39,329 nt of DNA from Haliea sp. (GTDB lineage Bacteria > Pseudomonadota > Gammaproteobacteria > Pseudomonadales > Halieaceae): assembly GCA_002692965.1 (NCBI GenBank), contig NZNC01000011.1:1-39329 (forward strand), written 5' to 3'. Shown in pieces: positions 1-8,660 of this stretch. Each line of letters opens with the position of its first letter. The stretch's first letter is position 1. The notes under the pieces are model-generated. The model was not told where the DNA came from. It saw only the letters and a program-made list of their open reading frames with translations, and did not search any database. The position numbers were made by a program, and so were the translations under genes.

Positions 1-1
1 T

Positions 2-148
2 GCCAGTCCGAATACCCTGCGCCTGACCCTGCTGAAAATCGGCGCCGTCATCCTCCGCAACACCCGCCGCATCCGCATTCTCTTGAGCAGCGCCTGCCCC
101 CATCAGGATCTGTTCCGCTCGGTCGCCCTGCAGCTGAACTCGTCATAG
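2..148 (+). CDS. IS1380-like transposase, C-terminal end only
   Basis: Reading from base 2, an open frame of 48 codons runs from the left edge to a TAG at 146-148. The peptide contains LLKIGAVILRNTRRIRIL followed by SSACPHQDLFRSVA. This resembles the conserved C-terminus of IS1380-family DDE transposases, which typically end in a 'KIGA..RNTRR....LSS..P.Q.LF' block. The catalytic DDE residues and the left end of the element lie outside the window. The frame is open to the edge, so nothing here shows whether the transposase is intact. The family call rests on recognition of this tail only. Confidence 0.72.
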   Translation, partial: ASPNTLRLTLLKIGAVILRNTRRIRILLSSACPHQDLFRSVALQLNSS

Positions 149-333
149 CTCCCTCGGAGTGCTGCCCCGGCACGTTGATAAACAATGGGGGTTGGGGGAG
201 CTGTGTCTGAAAAAAGCCCAAGCCCGGCGAAGCGTTCAAAAAATAGACAGACAGGCCGGCCCAAGAGTACTACGGGGCCGGCAACGCAGAACTGTTGGCT
301 TCAGCGCCATGCTCGTGCAACATCCGGGCTAGG
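149..333 (+). mobile_element. Right end of IS1380-like element, non-coding tail and probable terminal repeat
   Basis: Between the transposase stop and the next gene I see no coding signal. A perfect 8-bp inverted repeat (GCCGGCCC at 255-262, GGGCCGGC at 275-282, 12-nt loop) lies inside it. At 311-333 the sequence ends in ACATCCGGGCTAGG. IS1380 elements often end in CTAGG or TTAGG, so I place the right terminus at 333. The next four bases, CAGC (334-337), would then be the 4-bp target duplication. Without the left end neither the terminus nor the duplication can be confirmed. Confidence 0.5.
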
Positions 334-396
334 CAGCAGCGGACCCAGCCCAAATCGAGCGCCGCGCCGGATCAGTTCTTCCGTGCGGGCGCCCGC

Positions 397-1026
397 TCAG
401 GGTGCCAGGGCAACCAGTTGCCCCTCGCCCACCGGATTCACCCACAATACCAGCTGCAGACCATGCTTCTGGTCCCCCACCTGCTCGCCGTTGAGCATCA
501 GGTCGGTACTCACCGGGTAGACCCCCTGGGGCAGGCCCTCCGGCAGGGCAAAGGTGAACTCGCCACTGAAGGCACCACCGCGCTTGCCAGCCGCCTTGGT
601 CATGCTTTTCAGGGCAACACTGTTGTCCTCGTTGTCCCAGATGGTCAAGCGCTCCTCGATCACCGGCTTGTCACCGCTGCGCCCGGGTACCACCTCGATC
701 CAGGAGCGAACCTTGACCTCGGTGCCGGGACTGACAGAGGTCCCCGGCTGAATTTCGGTGCGGTAAGAGGACACCCGCGTATTCACCGGCAGGTCACCGT
801 GCTCGCGCCGGTAGTCCTCGGCCACCTCATCATCGGAGCGCACCTGCTCAATGGTGTAGCCAATGATCATGTCGCGAACCATCTGACTGGTGGTCTGCAC
901 CACCACCTGCTTGGCGGTGTCCTTCGCGGTCTGCTCGACCGCGTTGACCAGTTCATCGAAAAACCCCGCCTGACTCTGGCTGGCTGCCAGTCCCGCCAGG
1001 GCCAGTACCCCGATCCAGCGTTGCAT
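397..1026 (-). CDS. Secreted protein of unknown function, downstream partner of the kinase
   Basis: 209 residues. The N-terminus is a classical signal peptide (charged start, hydrophobic core to about residue 17, SQSQA before the probable cleavage near residue 21), so the product is probably periplasmic. The first mature 60 residues look helical and amphipathic (FFDELVNAVEQTAKDTAKQV). The rest is beta-rich with alternating hydrophobic residues, consistent with a beta-sandwich. There are no cysteines and no catalytic motif that I recognise. The ATG at 1026 follows a G-rich ribosome site. The gene begins 14 nt after the stop of the kinase gene, so the two are probably co-transcribed, and the product may be sensed or used by the kinase's periplasmic domain (inference). 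I do not recognise the family. The IS end sits about 64 nt past its stop codon. Confidence 0.85.
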   Translation of the reverse strand: MQRWIGVLALAGLAASQSQAGFFDELVNAVEQTAKDTAKQVVVQTTSQMVRDMIIGYTIEQVRSDDEVAEDYRREHGDLPVNTRVSSYRTEIQPGTSVSPGTEVKVRSWIEVVPGRSGDKPVIEERLTIWDNEDNSVALKSMTKAAGKRGGAFSGEFTFALPEGLPQGVYPVSTDLMLNGEQVGDQKHGLQLVLWVNPVGEGQLVALAP

Positions 1027-1040
1027 ACTGTGCCCCCCGC

Positions 1041-3014
1041 CTATTCGATAGTAATGTTCATTTTAGCCTGTTTCTGGGCCTTGTTTGCCCGCTCGATCAT
1101 CTGTCGCGCCTCGCCGTGACCCGGCACAATTGCCAGAGCCGATTCGGACTTGGCGATCGCACAACTGTAGTTCTTGCGCTCGAAGCAGTCCTGCGCCTCG
1201 GCCAGGAAATTCGCCACGGTCTGCTCGCGGAAGGCCCGCTGCTCGCGGCCGGCGCGGACCGCCTGTTGGACTTCCAAGGCGCCCGGGCTGTCCGCCTGCT
1301 CCGCCAGCACCTCGGCGGCACGGGCTTCGGCACAGGCAAAATCCTCCCGTTTCAGACAGGCCCGAGCCTCGTCCAGTAGCAGGCGCACGCGTTCCTCGCG
1401 GTCCCGTGTGGCCGCCATTTGAGCCGCCACCAGGGCATCCAGCTCGCGCTGCACCGGGTAGAGTTCCGCGGCACTGGCACCCAGGCCCTGTGCCTCCGCC
1501 AGCTGTTCCCGGGCGCAGGGAATGTCCCCTGTCGACACGCAATCGCGCGCCTGTTCCAGAAGCTTCTCAATCGCTGCGCGCCGCTCGGCTTCCTCGGTAT
1601 CGCGCAGCAGCTGCTGGGCTTCAAGCTGATCGGGCACCAGCTCCAGCAGTGCCACGAGTCGCCGCCGGGCACAGGCGTAGTCGGCCGCCTGCAGGCATTC
1701 GCGCGCCGCCTGCAGGCGGCTCTGCACCAGGCTCTCCTGCTCGGCTTCGGCCTGGGCCTGGCGGGCCGCCGCCAGCAGCGCCTGGGCTTCGCGGTCGTCC
1801 GGGGACAGCTTGCTCACTACCAGGGCGTTTTCCACCGCACACTCATAGTCGCGCTGGATGTAGCAGTCCTTGCCGGCCTGCAGCCGCTGCAGCATCGCCT
1901 CACGCGCCGCTTCCTTGCTCCGGTACTGTTCGTAGCCGTACCAGCCCGCCACCGCGAGCACGACCAGCCCGGCGATACCCAGTGCCAGCCAACTGCCACC
2001 CCGCCGCGGTGGCAGCATGGCCTCGCGAAAGGCGGCAATACTCGCAGGCCGCTTAGCCTTCTCCAGATTCAGCGCCGCGGAAAGTGCCGCCCATTCGCGG
2101 TTGTTGAGGCAGGCCGGGCGCAGCGGTTTCAGGTTCAGCTCGGCGGCCTCGGCGGCGCTCTTGCGCTGGTAGGGATGCTCCCCGGTGAGCATCAGGTAGA
2201 GCACGCAGCCCAGGGCGTAGATGTCGTCGCTCGGGCTCGGCGCCTCCCCTCGGACCATTTCGGCGGTCGCATACGCCGGCGTCAGGGCCCCCAGTTCGCC
2301 GGCGTCGTAGTCGTGCGTCAGCGCGCTCTTGCTGGCCGCCCGCGCAATCCCGAAGTCGAGGATCTTGACCGTGCCGCCGGTGGTCACGAAGATGTTGCCC
2401 GGCTTGAAATCCGAGTGGATCAGGCCCCGTTGATGGGCGTATTCCAGCCCGGCGCAGAGGTCGCGGAAGTAGCGCAGGGCCACTTCCTTGCTGAAGGGAG
2501 CTTCGAGGCGCAAAAGGGCGTCGAGGGGGTCGCCCTTGAGCAACTCCATGGTCATGAAGATGGTGTTGCCTTCGCGATCGAAGTCGTAAACGGTGACGAT
2601 ATTCGGATGGGCCAGCTTCTGCGACTTCACCGCTTCCTGCTGCAGGGAGACAAAGGCCTGGGGGTGCTCGCGGAAACCCTGGCCCAGGACCTTGACCGCC
2701 ACATAGGGGTTGCGGTCCTCGGCCTCGACCTTGCGCAGGTCGCGGGCCCGATAGACCAGCCCCATGCCCCCCTCACCGAGGACATCCTCCAGCACGAAGC
2801 GTTTCTTGAGCAGCCGGCCCTGGTCACTGCCGGCCTTCTGCGCCAGCTCCCTCGCCTGGTCGAAACCGGCCGTCTGGGTGGCGGCTCGATACTCGGTGTA
2901 GTCTGAACCCTCGGCGCTATCGCCACTGCTGCCCGGCGCCGCACCGCCCGGGCCGCTTTCCGGGCTCACCTCGGTGGCGTCATCGTCCCGATTGTTCTTA
3001 TCCTCTTCGGACAC
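1041..3014 (-). CDS. Membrane Ser/Thr protein kinase with Cys-paired periplasmic repeats
   Basis: Hanks-type kinase of 657 residues. An acidic, low-complexity N-terminus is followed by the kinase domain: GEGGMG loop near residue 81, VAVK lysine near 108, catalytic loop HSDFKPGN near 200 (HSD replaces HRD but keeps the Asp), DFG at 220-222, and a PAY-ATAE activation end. A membrane segment spans about 342-361, so the C-terminal 290 residues should be periplasmic. They carry five TPR-like helical repeats, each with a C-x7-C pair (384/392, 440/448, 492/500, 553/561, 610/618). I chose the GTG at 3014 because GGAGAA lies 7 nt before it. An in-frame GTG at 3065 would add 17 residues but has only an anti-sense-like C-rich stretch upstream. 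Substrates cannot be read from sequence. Confidence 0.9.
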   Translation of the reverse strand: MSEEDKNNRDDDATEVSPESGPGGAAPGSSGDSAEGSDYTEYRAATQTAGFDQARELAQKAGSDQGRLLKKRFVLEDVLGEGGMGLVYRARDLRKVEAEDRNPYVAVKVLGQGFREHPQAFVSLQQEAVKSQKLAHPNIVTVYDFDREGNTIFMTMELLKGDPLDALLRLEAPFSKEVALRYFRDLCAGLEYAHQRGLIHSDFKPGNIFVTTGGTVKILDFGIARAASKSALTHDYDAGELGALTPAYATAEMVRGEAPSPSDDIYALGCVLYLMLTGEHPYQRKSAAEAAELNLKPLRPACLNNREWAALSAALNLEKAKRPASIAAFREAMLPPRRGGSWLALGIAGLVVLAVAGWYGYEQYRSKEAAREAMLQRLQAGKDCYIQRDYECAVENALVVSKLSPDDREAQALLAAARQAQAEAEQESLVQSRLQAARECLQAADYACARRRLVALLELVPDQLEAQQLLRDTEEAERRAAIEKLLEQARDCVSTGDIPCAREQLAEAQGLGASAAELYPVQRELDALVAAQMAATRDREERVRLLLDEARACLKREDFACAEARAAEVLAEQADSPGALEVQQAVRAGREQRAFREQTVANFLAEAQDCFERKNYSCAIAKSESALAIVPGHGEARQMIERANKAQKQAKMNITIE

Positions 3015-3100
3015 CGCACACTTCTCCGGGTCTTGCCTGCAATCCCGCGAGTATAGGGAATGCACTGCAGGGGGGAAAGGTGGCTGACCCGGTCGACCGT

Positions 3101-4801
3101 TCAGGCGCTCTGCGTTTCATTCGCCTCGCGACGCAGGAGCCTCAGCACTGCGGCTTCGGCCGCGTCGTCGAAGGGCCTAAGGATCAAGTGCGCCCCCTTG
3201 TCTTTCAGCCTAGGTACATCCTCCGCTGCATGTGCGGCAATGGCGACACTGCCCGGGTACCCGCGTTCGCGCAGACTGTGCAGGATCAGCAGCTTGGGAT
3301 CTTCATGGGTCACACCGACCTCCTGGGGCGGCAGTGCGCAAACCACCCACTGAACGCCATTCAGGGGCAACATGCTCATGAACTCGGGGTCTGTGGCGTC
3401 GCCGTAAATGGCATCGACACCGCGATGGTGGTGATGACGCACCACCTCGGGATTGAAGTCCACTCCCAGCACGCGCATGTCGTGACCCGCCAGGCGATGC
3501 GCAATCTGCTGGCCATACCGCCCCAGCCCGAAAACGACGGCATCGTAGCCACGGGACTCCAGCGTGTTTTCTTCCGCGTAGACCTCGCGCTGGGGAATCC
3601 TGCGCTCAAACACCCCCAGGAATGGCTCCAGCCAGCGATACAGCAGGTGAGACCAGGTGATCATGTATACCGACACGGCGATAGTCACTAGCCCCACCAG
3701 AGTGACCAGCCCCAACGCCCCGGAGTCCACGTGCCCCAGGCTGACTCCCATGGCCATGAAGATCAGCGAGAACTCGCTGATCTGGGCCACCGTCAGACCG
3801 GCGAGAAACCCGGTGCGCTTGCGGTAACCCAGCAGACCCATGATGACCATCACGATCAGCGGGTTGCCAACCAGCACGAAGACAGACAGCACCAGGGCCG
3901 GCCCCACCTGGGCGCCCAGCAGGGCGAGATCGAGCTGACTGCCGAGGGCAATGAAAAAAAACAGCAGGAAGAAATCCCGCAGGGAACCCAGGCGGGCGAC
4001 GATCGCCTCCCGGTAGGGGGTCGAGGCCACGGCAATCCCCGCCAGCAGGCCGCCCAGTTCCTTGCTGAAGCCCAGGAAGTCACCCACCGCTGCCAGTAGC
4101 GCCGCCCAGGCGATGGCAAAGGTGACCATCAGCTCCTGCGAGCGGGCGATATGCCCCACCAGTGGATTGGCAAGGAAGCGGATAAAAAACATCACGAAGG
4201 CGAGCATGCCGAGACCGTTGAGGGCTACCCGGCCAATTTCCTCCCACGCCGACTCGCTCTCTCCTGCCCCCCCGATGCCGAGCGAGGACAGCACCATCAT
4301 CGCCAGCACCACCACCAGGTCCTGGACGATCAAAAAGCCGATGGCAATGCGCCCATGCAGGGCATCCGCCTCGCGCTTGTCGGTCAACAGCTTGACGATA
4401 ATGATGGTACTGGAGAAGGTCAGGGCTACCGCCACATACAGCGAGGTCAGCGGCCCCAGGCCCAGCGCCAGGCCGATCAGGAAACCAAACAGTGAGGTAA
4501 ACAGGACCTGTCCGAGCCCTGTCGCCAGGGACACTACCCCGAGTGTGCGAATCAGCTTGAGGTCCAGTTTCAGACCCACCAGGAACAGCAGGACAGCAAT
4601 ACCCAGTTCCGCCATCAGATCGATGCTGCCGTGGGAGTGCACCAGATCGAGGGCGGAGGGACCTGCCAGCACACCCACGGCGATAAAGCTGACCACCATG
4701 GGCTGGCGCATCTGCAGCCCGGCGAAGCCGACAGCCGCGGTCAGGGCCAGCAACGCAGCCCACTCGTAGAACGGCGATGTGTGCAAAACTGAAAGGTCCA
4801 T
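3101..4801 (-). CDS. Kef-type cation:proton antiporter with RCK domain (CPA2 family)
   Basis: 566 residues. Roughly residues 1-390 form about a dozen hydrophobic helices of the Na+/H+ exchanger fold, including LLFLVGLKLDLKLIR and the QDLVVVL segment typical of CPA2 antiporters. Residues from about 415 form a TrkA-N/RCK domain with the nucleotide-binding VFGLGRYG glycine motif and an acidic residue at the end of the second strand (LGVDFN). The family exports K+ in exchange for protons under NAD(H) or thiol-adduct control; the exact ion is not decidable here. The ATG at 4801 overlaps the upstream ATPase stop by one base (TGATG), with GGGAG upstream. A GTG one codon earlier is possible. The His-rich HHHHR in the RCK domain is a local oddity. 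Confidence 0.92.
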   Translation of the reverse strand: MDLSVLHTSPFYEWAALLALTAAVGFAGLQMRQPMVVSFIAVGVLAGPSALDLVHSHGSIDLMAELGIAVLLFLVGLKLDLKLIRTLGVVSLATGLGQVLFTSLFGFLIGLALGLGPLTSLYVAVALTFSSTIIIVKLLTDKREADALHGRIAIGFLIVQDLVVVLAMMVLSSLGIGGAGESESAWEEIGRVALNGLGMLAFVMFFIRFLANPLVGHIARSQELMVTFAIAWAALLAAVGDFLGFSKELGGLLAGIAVASTPYREAIVARLGSLRDFFLLFFFIALGSQLDLALLGAQVGPALVLSVFVLVGNPLIVMVIMGLLGYRKRTGFLAGLTVAQISEFSLIFMAMGVSLGHVDSGALGLVTLVGLVTIAVSVYMITWSHLLYRWLEPFLGVFERRIPQREVYAEENTLESRGYDAVVFGLGRYGQQIAHRLAGHDMRVLGVDFNPEVVRHHHHRGVDAIYGDATDPEFMSMLPLNGVQWVVCALPPQEVGVTHEDPKLLILHSLRERGYPGSVAIAAHAAEDVPRLKDKGAHLILRPFDDAAEAAVLRLLRREANETQSA

Positions 4802-7509
4802 CACAATACACTCCCTTGCCGGCGCCGCCAGGCGAGTCGCAGCGCCTTCTCCACCTCAATCACCACCAGCAGCAGCACCCCGACCCCCACGATCATCAAG
4901 CCGTCCAGCAAGGGCACCGCTGCGGTGCCGAACCAGCGCTGCATGAAGGGCAGATAGGTCATCCCGAACTGGGCCAGGGTCACGATTGCGATGGTCGCCC
5001 ACACTGCCCGGGTACCGCGAATGGCCTGCCAGGTGAAGGAAGTCCCGTAGAGATTGCGAATGTAGAACAGATTGAAGATTTCCATCACCACCAGGGTATT
5101 CATGGCCATGGTCCTCGCCAGCTCGACGGAGTAACCCTGCTCAATGGCGTAGCGGTACACGCCGAACACGCCGATTACAAACAACACCGAAATCATGACC
5201 ACCAGCCAGAGCAAGTCCCGACTCAGCAGGGGCTCCCGACGGGGCCGCGGTGGTCGCTGCATGGTATTGGCTTCGGTCGGCTCAAAGGCCAGTGCCAGCC
5301 CCAGGGTCACAGCGGTAATCAGGTTGACCCAGAGGATTTGCACGGGGGTGATCGGCAGGCTCATGCCGGCGAGCAGGGCAATCATGATGGTCGCCGCCTC
5401 GCCGCCATTGGTGGGTAGCGTCCAGGCAAGCACCTTGCGGATATTGTCGTAGACCGTCCGGCCCTCGCGAACCGCGGCGACAATCGAGGCAAAATTGTCG
5501 TCCGCCAGTACCAGCTCCGCCGCCTCCCGGGCCGCCTCGCTGCCGCGCTGGCCCATGGCAATCCCGGCGTCTGCCCGCTTCAGTGCCGGGGCGTCGTTGA
5601 CGCCGTCCCCGGTCATCGCCACGGTGAGGCCGTGATCCTGCAGGGCGCTGACCAGACGCAGCTTGTGCTCCGGGCTGGTACGGGCAAAGACATCGGTACC
5701 CAGCACCGCCGCCCGCAGGGCGCTGTCGTCCATGGCATCCAGCTCACTGCCAGTCAGCACGGCATCGGCGTGCTCCAGGCCGATCTGGCGCGCGATGGCG
5801 GCGGCGGTGCCGGCGTGGTCCCCGGTGATCATCTTGACCCGGACGCCGGCCGCGCGACACTCGGCAACCGCGCCAATCGCCTCATGCCGCGGGGGGTCCA
5901 CCAGCCCGACCAGTCCCACCAGGACCAGCCCCTGCTCGAGATCCTCCCGCGCCAGCACAGTGTGCTCTGGCGCCACCGCCTTGCAGGCCAGCGCCAGCAC
6001 CCGCTGGCCGTCGTTGGCCATACTGAGTACCTGCGACTCCCAGGCCTCCCGCTGCAGAGGCTGATCCCCTTCACCGGGCGCCCGCTGCAGACTGCACAGC
6101 TCGAGCACGCGCTCGGGTGCCCCCTTGACGAATATAAACGCCTGTCCCTGATGGTCGTGATGGAGCGTCGCCATATAGCGAGCACTGGCGTCAAAAGGCA
6201 TCGCGTCAGTGCGGGTCCACGCCCGCGTCGCCTGACCGGGTTCCAGGCCTGCCTTGGCGGCCATCGCCAGCAGAGCGCCTTCCATGGGGTCGCCCTCCAC
6301 CTGCCACTCGCCTGCACTCTGGCGCAAGGCGGCGTCATTGCACAGCAGAGCAATACGCGCGGCCTCCTGGATGGCCGGCTCGGTTTCCGGCTCGACGCTG
6401 GACTCTCCGCATCGAAAATCGCCCACCGGGGAATAACCCTCGCCACTGACCTGGAAGCTCTCGGCCGCGGTGGCGAGGGACACTGCCACCATCTCGTTGC
6501 GGGTCAGGGTACCGGTCTTGTCGGTACAGATGACCGAGACCGAGCCGACCGTCTCGATCGCCGGCAGACGTCGCACGATGGCGTTGCGCCGGGCCATCGC
6601 CTGGACACCGACTGCCAGGGTGATAGTCATGACGGCCGGCAAGCCCTCCGGGATGGCCGCGACCGAAAGGCCGACCACGGCCATAAAAGCCTCGCCGAAG
6701 GGCAGATCGGCATTGAAATAGCTGAAGGCCAGCAAGCCCCCCGCCAGCGCGAGGATCACACCGGTAAGCCCGCGGGCAAATACCGCCATCTGTTCCAGCA
6801 ACGGCGTGGTCAGGGTTTCCACGCTGGAAAGCAGCCCACTGATGCGGCCGATTTCGGTATCGGCACCGGTGGCCACCACCACCCCCCGCCCCTGTCCGGT
6901 GGTAATCAGGGTACCGGAGAATACCAGGCTATCCCGGTCCCCCAGCGCCGCCTCGGCCGATACCGGGTCAACGGACTTTTCCACCGCCAGGGATTCACCG
7001 GTCAGGATGGCCTCCTGGGCGGCCAGGCCGTAGACCTTGAGCAGGCGCAGGTCGGCGGGGACCCGGTCACCGGCTTCCAGCAGTACGACATCGCCCGGCA
7101 CCAGGTCGGCGGCTTCCACCGTCTGCCGCTCGCCACCCCGCAGTACCGCCGCTCGCGGCGCCAGCATGCCCTGGATTGCCCGCATGGCTTTCTCGGCCTT
7201 GCCCTCCTGCACGAAACCGATAACCGCATTGATCACCACCACCGCCAGGATCACCGCGGTATCCACCCAGTGCGCCAGTAACGCGGTAATCAGCGCAGCC
7301 AGCAGCAGGACATAGATCAACACGTTGTGGAACTGGGCCAGAAAGCGGCGGAGATTCCCCGGACCGGCCACCACGGGCAAGCGATTGGGTCCGTGTTCGG
7401 CCAGGCGCGCCGCCGCCTCTGCCGATTGAAGCCCCTGCTCGTCTGCGTCCAGCGCACCCAGTACCTCCCGCACCGGCTTGCTGTGTGCACCACTGACACC
7501 GCAACTCAT
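4801..7509 (-). CDS. P-type cation-transporting ATPase (P2 type, Ca2+/Na+-like)
   Basis: 902 residues, full length for P2-type pumps. In order: cation-transporter N domain (to about 60), M1-M2, actuator domain with TGES near 170-173, M4 with PEGLP near 287-291, phosphorylation motif with DKTGT (Asp about 330), nucleotide-binding domain with KGAPE, hinge MTGDGVNDAPALK, and C-terminal helices. M5 keeps the Asn and Glu of SERCA-like ion sites (TNGGEAA). M6 reads NLITAVTLGLALAFEP, with Ala where Ca2+ pumps usually have the second-site Asp. That suggests one Ca2+ site at most, or another cation such as Na+. The ATG at 7509 has GGAG about 7 nt upstream. It is the first gene of a minus-strand run and is translationally coupled to the Kef gene. 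Confidence 0.92.
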   Translation of the reverse strand: MSCGVSGAHSKPVREVLGALDADEQGLQSAEAAARLAEHGPNRLPVVAGPGNLRRFLAQFHNVLIYVLLLAALITALLAHWVDTAVILAVVVINAVIGFVQEGKAEKAMRAIQGMLAPRAAVLRGGERQTVEAADLVPGDVVLLEAGDRVPADLRLLKVYGLAAQEAILTGESLAVEKSVDPVSAEAALGDRDSLVFSGTLITTGQGRGVVVATGADTEIGRISGLLSSVETLTTPLLEQMAVFARGLTGVILALAGGLLAFSYFNADLPFGEAFMAVVGLSVAAIPEGLPAVMTITLAVGVQAMARRNAIVRRLPAIETVGSVSVICTDKTGTLTRNEMVAVSLATAAESFQVSGEGYSPVGDFRCGESSVEPETEPAIQEAARIALLCNDAALRQSAGEWQVEGDPMEGALLAMAAKAGLEPGQATRAWTRTDAMPFDASARYMATLHHDHQGQAFIFVKGAPERVLELCSLQRAPGEGDQPLQREAWESQVLSMANDGQRVLALACKAVAPEHTVLAREDLEQGLVLVGLVGLVDPPRHEAIGAVAECRAAGVRVKMITGDHAGTAAAIARQIGLEHADAVLTGSELDAMDDSALRAAVLGTDVFARTSPEHKLRLVSALQDHGLTVAMTGDGVNDAPALKRADAGIAMGQRGSEAAREAAELVLADDNFASIVAAVREGRTVYDNIRKVLAWTLPTNGGEAATIMIALLAGMSLPITPVQILWVNLITAVTLGLALAFEPTEANTMQRPPRPRREPLLSRDLLWLVVMISVLFVIGVFGVYRYAIEQGYSVELARTMAMNTLVVMEIFNLFYIRNLYGTSFTWQAIRGTRAVWATIAIVTLAQFGMTYLPFMQRWFGTAAVPLLDGLMIVGVGVLLLVVIEVEKALRLAWRRRQGSVL

Positions 7510-7633
7510 GCATGCTCTCCTGCGCTCGCGACCTGAGCGATGAGCTTACCGGGAGGGTGTTCACCACACCAGCGGCTGCCGCGCTTCGGTTACACTGTCG
7601 GTATCGGGGAAACGTCAGCCGAAAGGAGCGGTC

Positions 7634-8155
7634 ATGCAGGAAGAACGGGAACAGCGGAGACTGGGTGTCGGCATGCAGGCCATTGCCTGGCTGATCCTCA
7701 TGGTCTTGCTGGTTGCCTATTTCTCCGACCTGCTGGACCGGCAGCACAATCCCAATCAGCGCATCGACACGGTGATAGAGGACGGTGTGCGCGAAGTGGT
7801 CCTGCAGCGCAACCGCTTTGGCCACTACGTGACCAGTGGCACGATCAATGGTGAAGCGGTGGTGTTCATGCTGGATACTGGCGCGACTGGCGTGGCGATT
7901 CCCGAAGCCATCGCCGAACGCCTGGGCCTGGTGCGGGGCCGCGCCTTCCGCACACAGACCGCCAACGGCCCGAGCACCAGCTGGGCGACGCGCCTGGACC
8001 GGGTTTCCATCGGCGACATCAGTCTGGACAATGTCAGCGCCGGCATTACCCCGGGGCTACAGATTGACGAGGTCCTGCTCGGCATGTCCTTTCTGAAACA
8101 CATCGAATTCACTCAGCGCGGAGATCAGCTGATCCTGCGCCAGTACCGGGAGTAA
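7634..8155 (+). CDS. Membrane-anchored retropepsin-like aspartic protease
   Basis: 173 residues. A single hydrophobic segment (about 15-32) acts as an uncleaved signal anchor, placing the rest in the periplasm. The catalytic motif FMLDTGATG at about 80 is the single Asp-Thr-Gly of clan AA retropepsin-like proteases, which work as homodimers. LGMSFLKHIEF near the C-terminus matches the second conserved (I/L)LG-x-x-FL element of this family (TIGR02281-like). AGGAG sits 6 nt before the ATG at 7634. It is the first gene on the plus strand after a 124-bp divergent intergenic region, and the next gene starts 8 nt after its stop. Substrate unknown. Confidence 0.88.
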   Translation: MQEEREQRRLGVGMQAIAWLILMVLLVAYFSDLLDRQHNPNQRIDTVIEDGVREVVLQRNRFGHYVTSGTINGEAVVFMLDTGATGVAIPEAIAERLGLVRGRAFRTQTANGPSTSWATRLDRVSIGDISLDNVSAGITPGLQIDEVLLGMSFLKHIEFTQRGDQLILRQYRE

Positions 8156-8163
8156 GGCAGAGC

Positions 8164-8640
8164 ATGACTGCGACATTGAAAGGGCCCTGGAGCCGCACGC
8201 AAATCGACGACTTTCTGACCCGTACCCGCTGGCCCCTGCGACTGGCCTGCAACGGCAGCGATGGTTTCCCGCGGGTCGCCTCGGTCTGGTTTCGCCTTCA
8301 GGGCGATGTGCTGGAGTGCGTGTCCCACCGGGACTCGGCGGTGATCCGGCTGCTGCGCCGGGATCCGAGAGCGGCCTTTGAAGTCTCTCCCAACGAACCG
8401 CCCTATTTCGGCGTTCGCGGGCAGGTGGAGGCCACGCTCCAGCCCCTGGGTGACAGCGACGCCCTGGACGACCTGGTGCTGCGCTACCTGGGCAGCGAAC
8501 GCTCCCGAGTCGGTGACTGGCTACTGTCCCGGCGGGAAGAGGAAATGTTGATTCGCCTGACGCCCAGCCGCTTCTTCACCTGGGATTACCGCGAACGGAT
8601 GGCAGATGTGAAAGAGGATTCAGGCCAGCGCGGCAACTAG
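8164..8640 (+). CDS. Pyridoxamine 5'-phosphate oxidase-like FMN-binding split-barrel protein
   Basis: 158 residues, about the usual length of small PNPOx-like flavoproteins. The pattern W-P-L-R-L-A-C followed by PRVASVWFRLQGDVLECVS and then the FEVSPNEPPYFGVRGQ strand is characteristic of the split-barrel fold that binds FMN or F420. The residues specific to true pyridoxamine phosphate oxidase are not evident, so I would not call it PdxH. It lies 8 nt after the aspartic protease, probably in one transcript, with only a weak AAGGCAG ribosome site. It converges on the next gene with a 20-bp gap and no clear terminator. Confidence 0.82.
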   Translation: MTATLKGPWSRTQIDDFLTRTRWPLRLACNGSDGFPRVASVWFRLQGDVLECVSHRDSAVIRLLRRDPRAAFEVSPNEPPYFGVRGQVEATLQPLGDSDALDDLVLRYLGSERSRVGDWLLSRREEEMLIRLTPSRFFTWDYRERMADVKEDSGQRGN

Positions 8641-8660
8641 CGCTCGTCGCGCCGCGGCCT

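Noticed and set aside
385-396. GCGGGCGCCCGC palindrome as a terminator
   Set aside because: It is a self-complementary 12-mer without loop or T-run, so it would not form a normal terminator hairpin.
1419-2906. A long plus-strand open frame opposite the kinase
   Set aside because: It is antisense to a clear kinase gene in GC-rich DNA, has no protein motifs and has unlikely residue composition (His, Gln and Arg runs).
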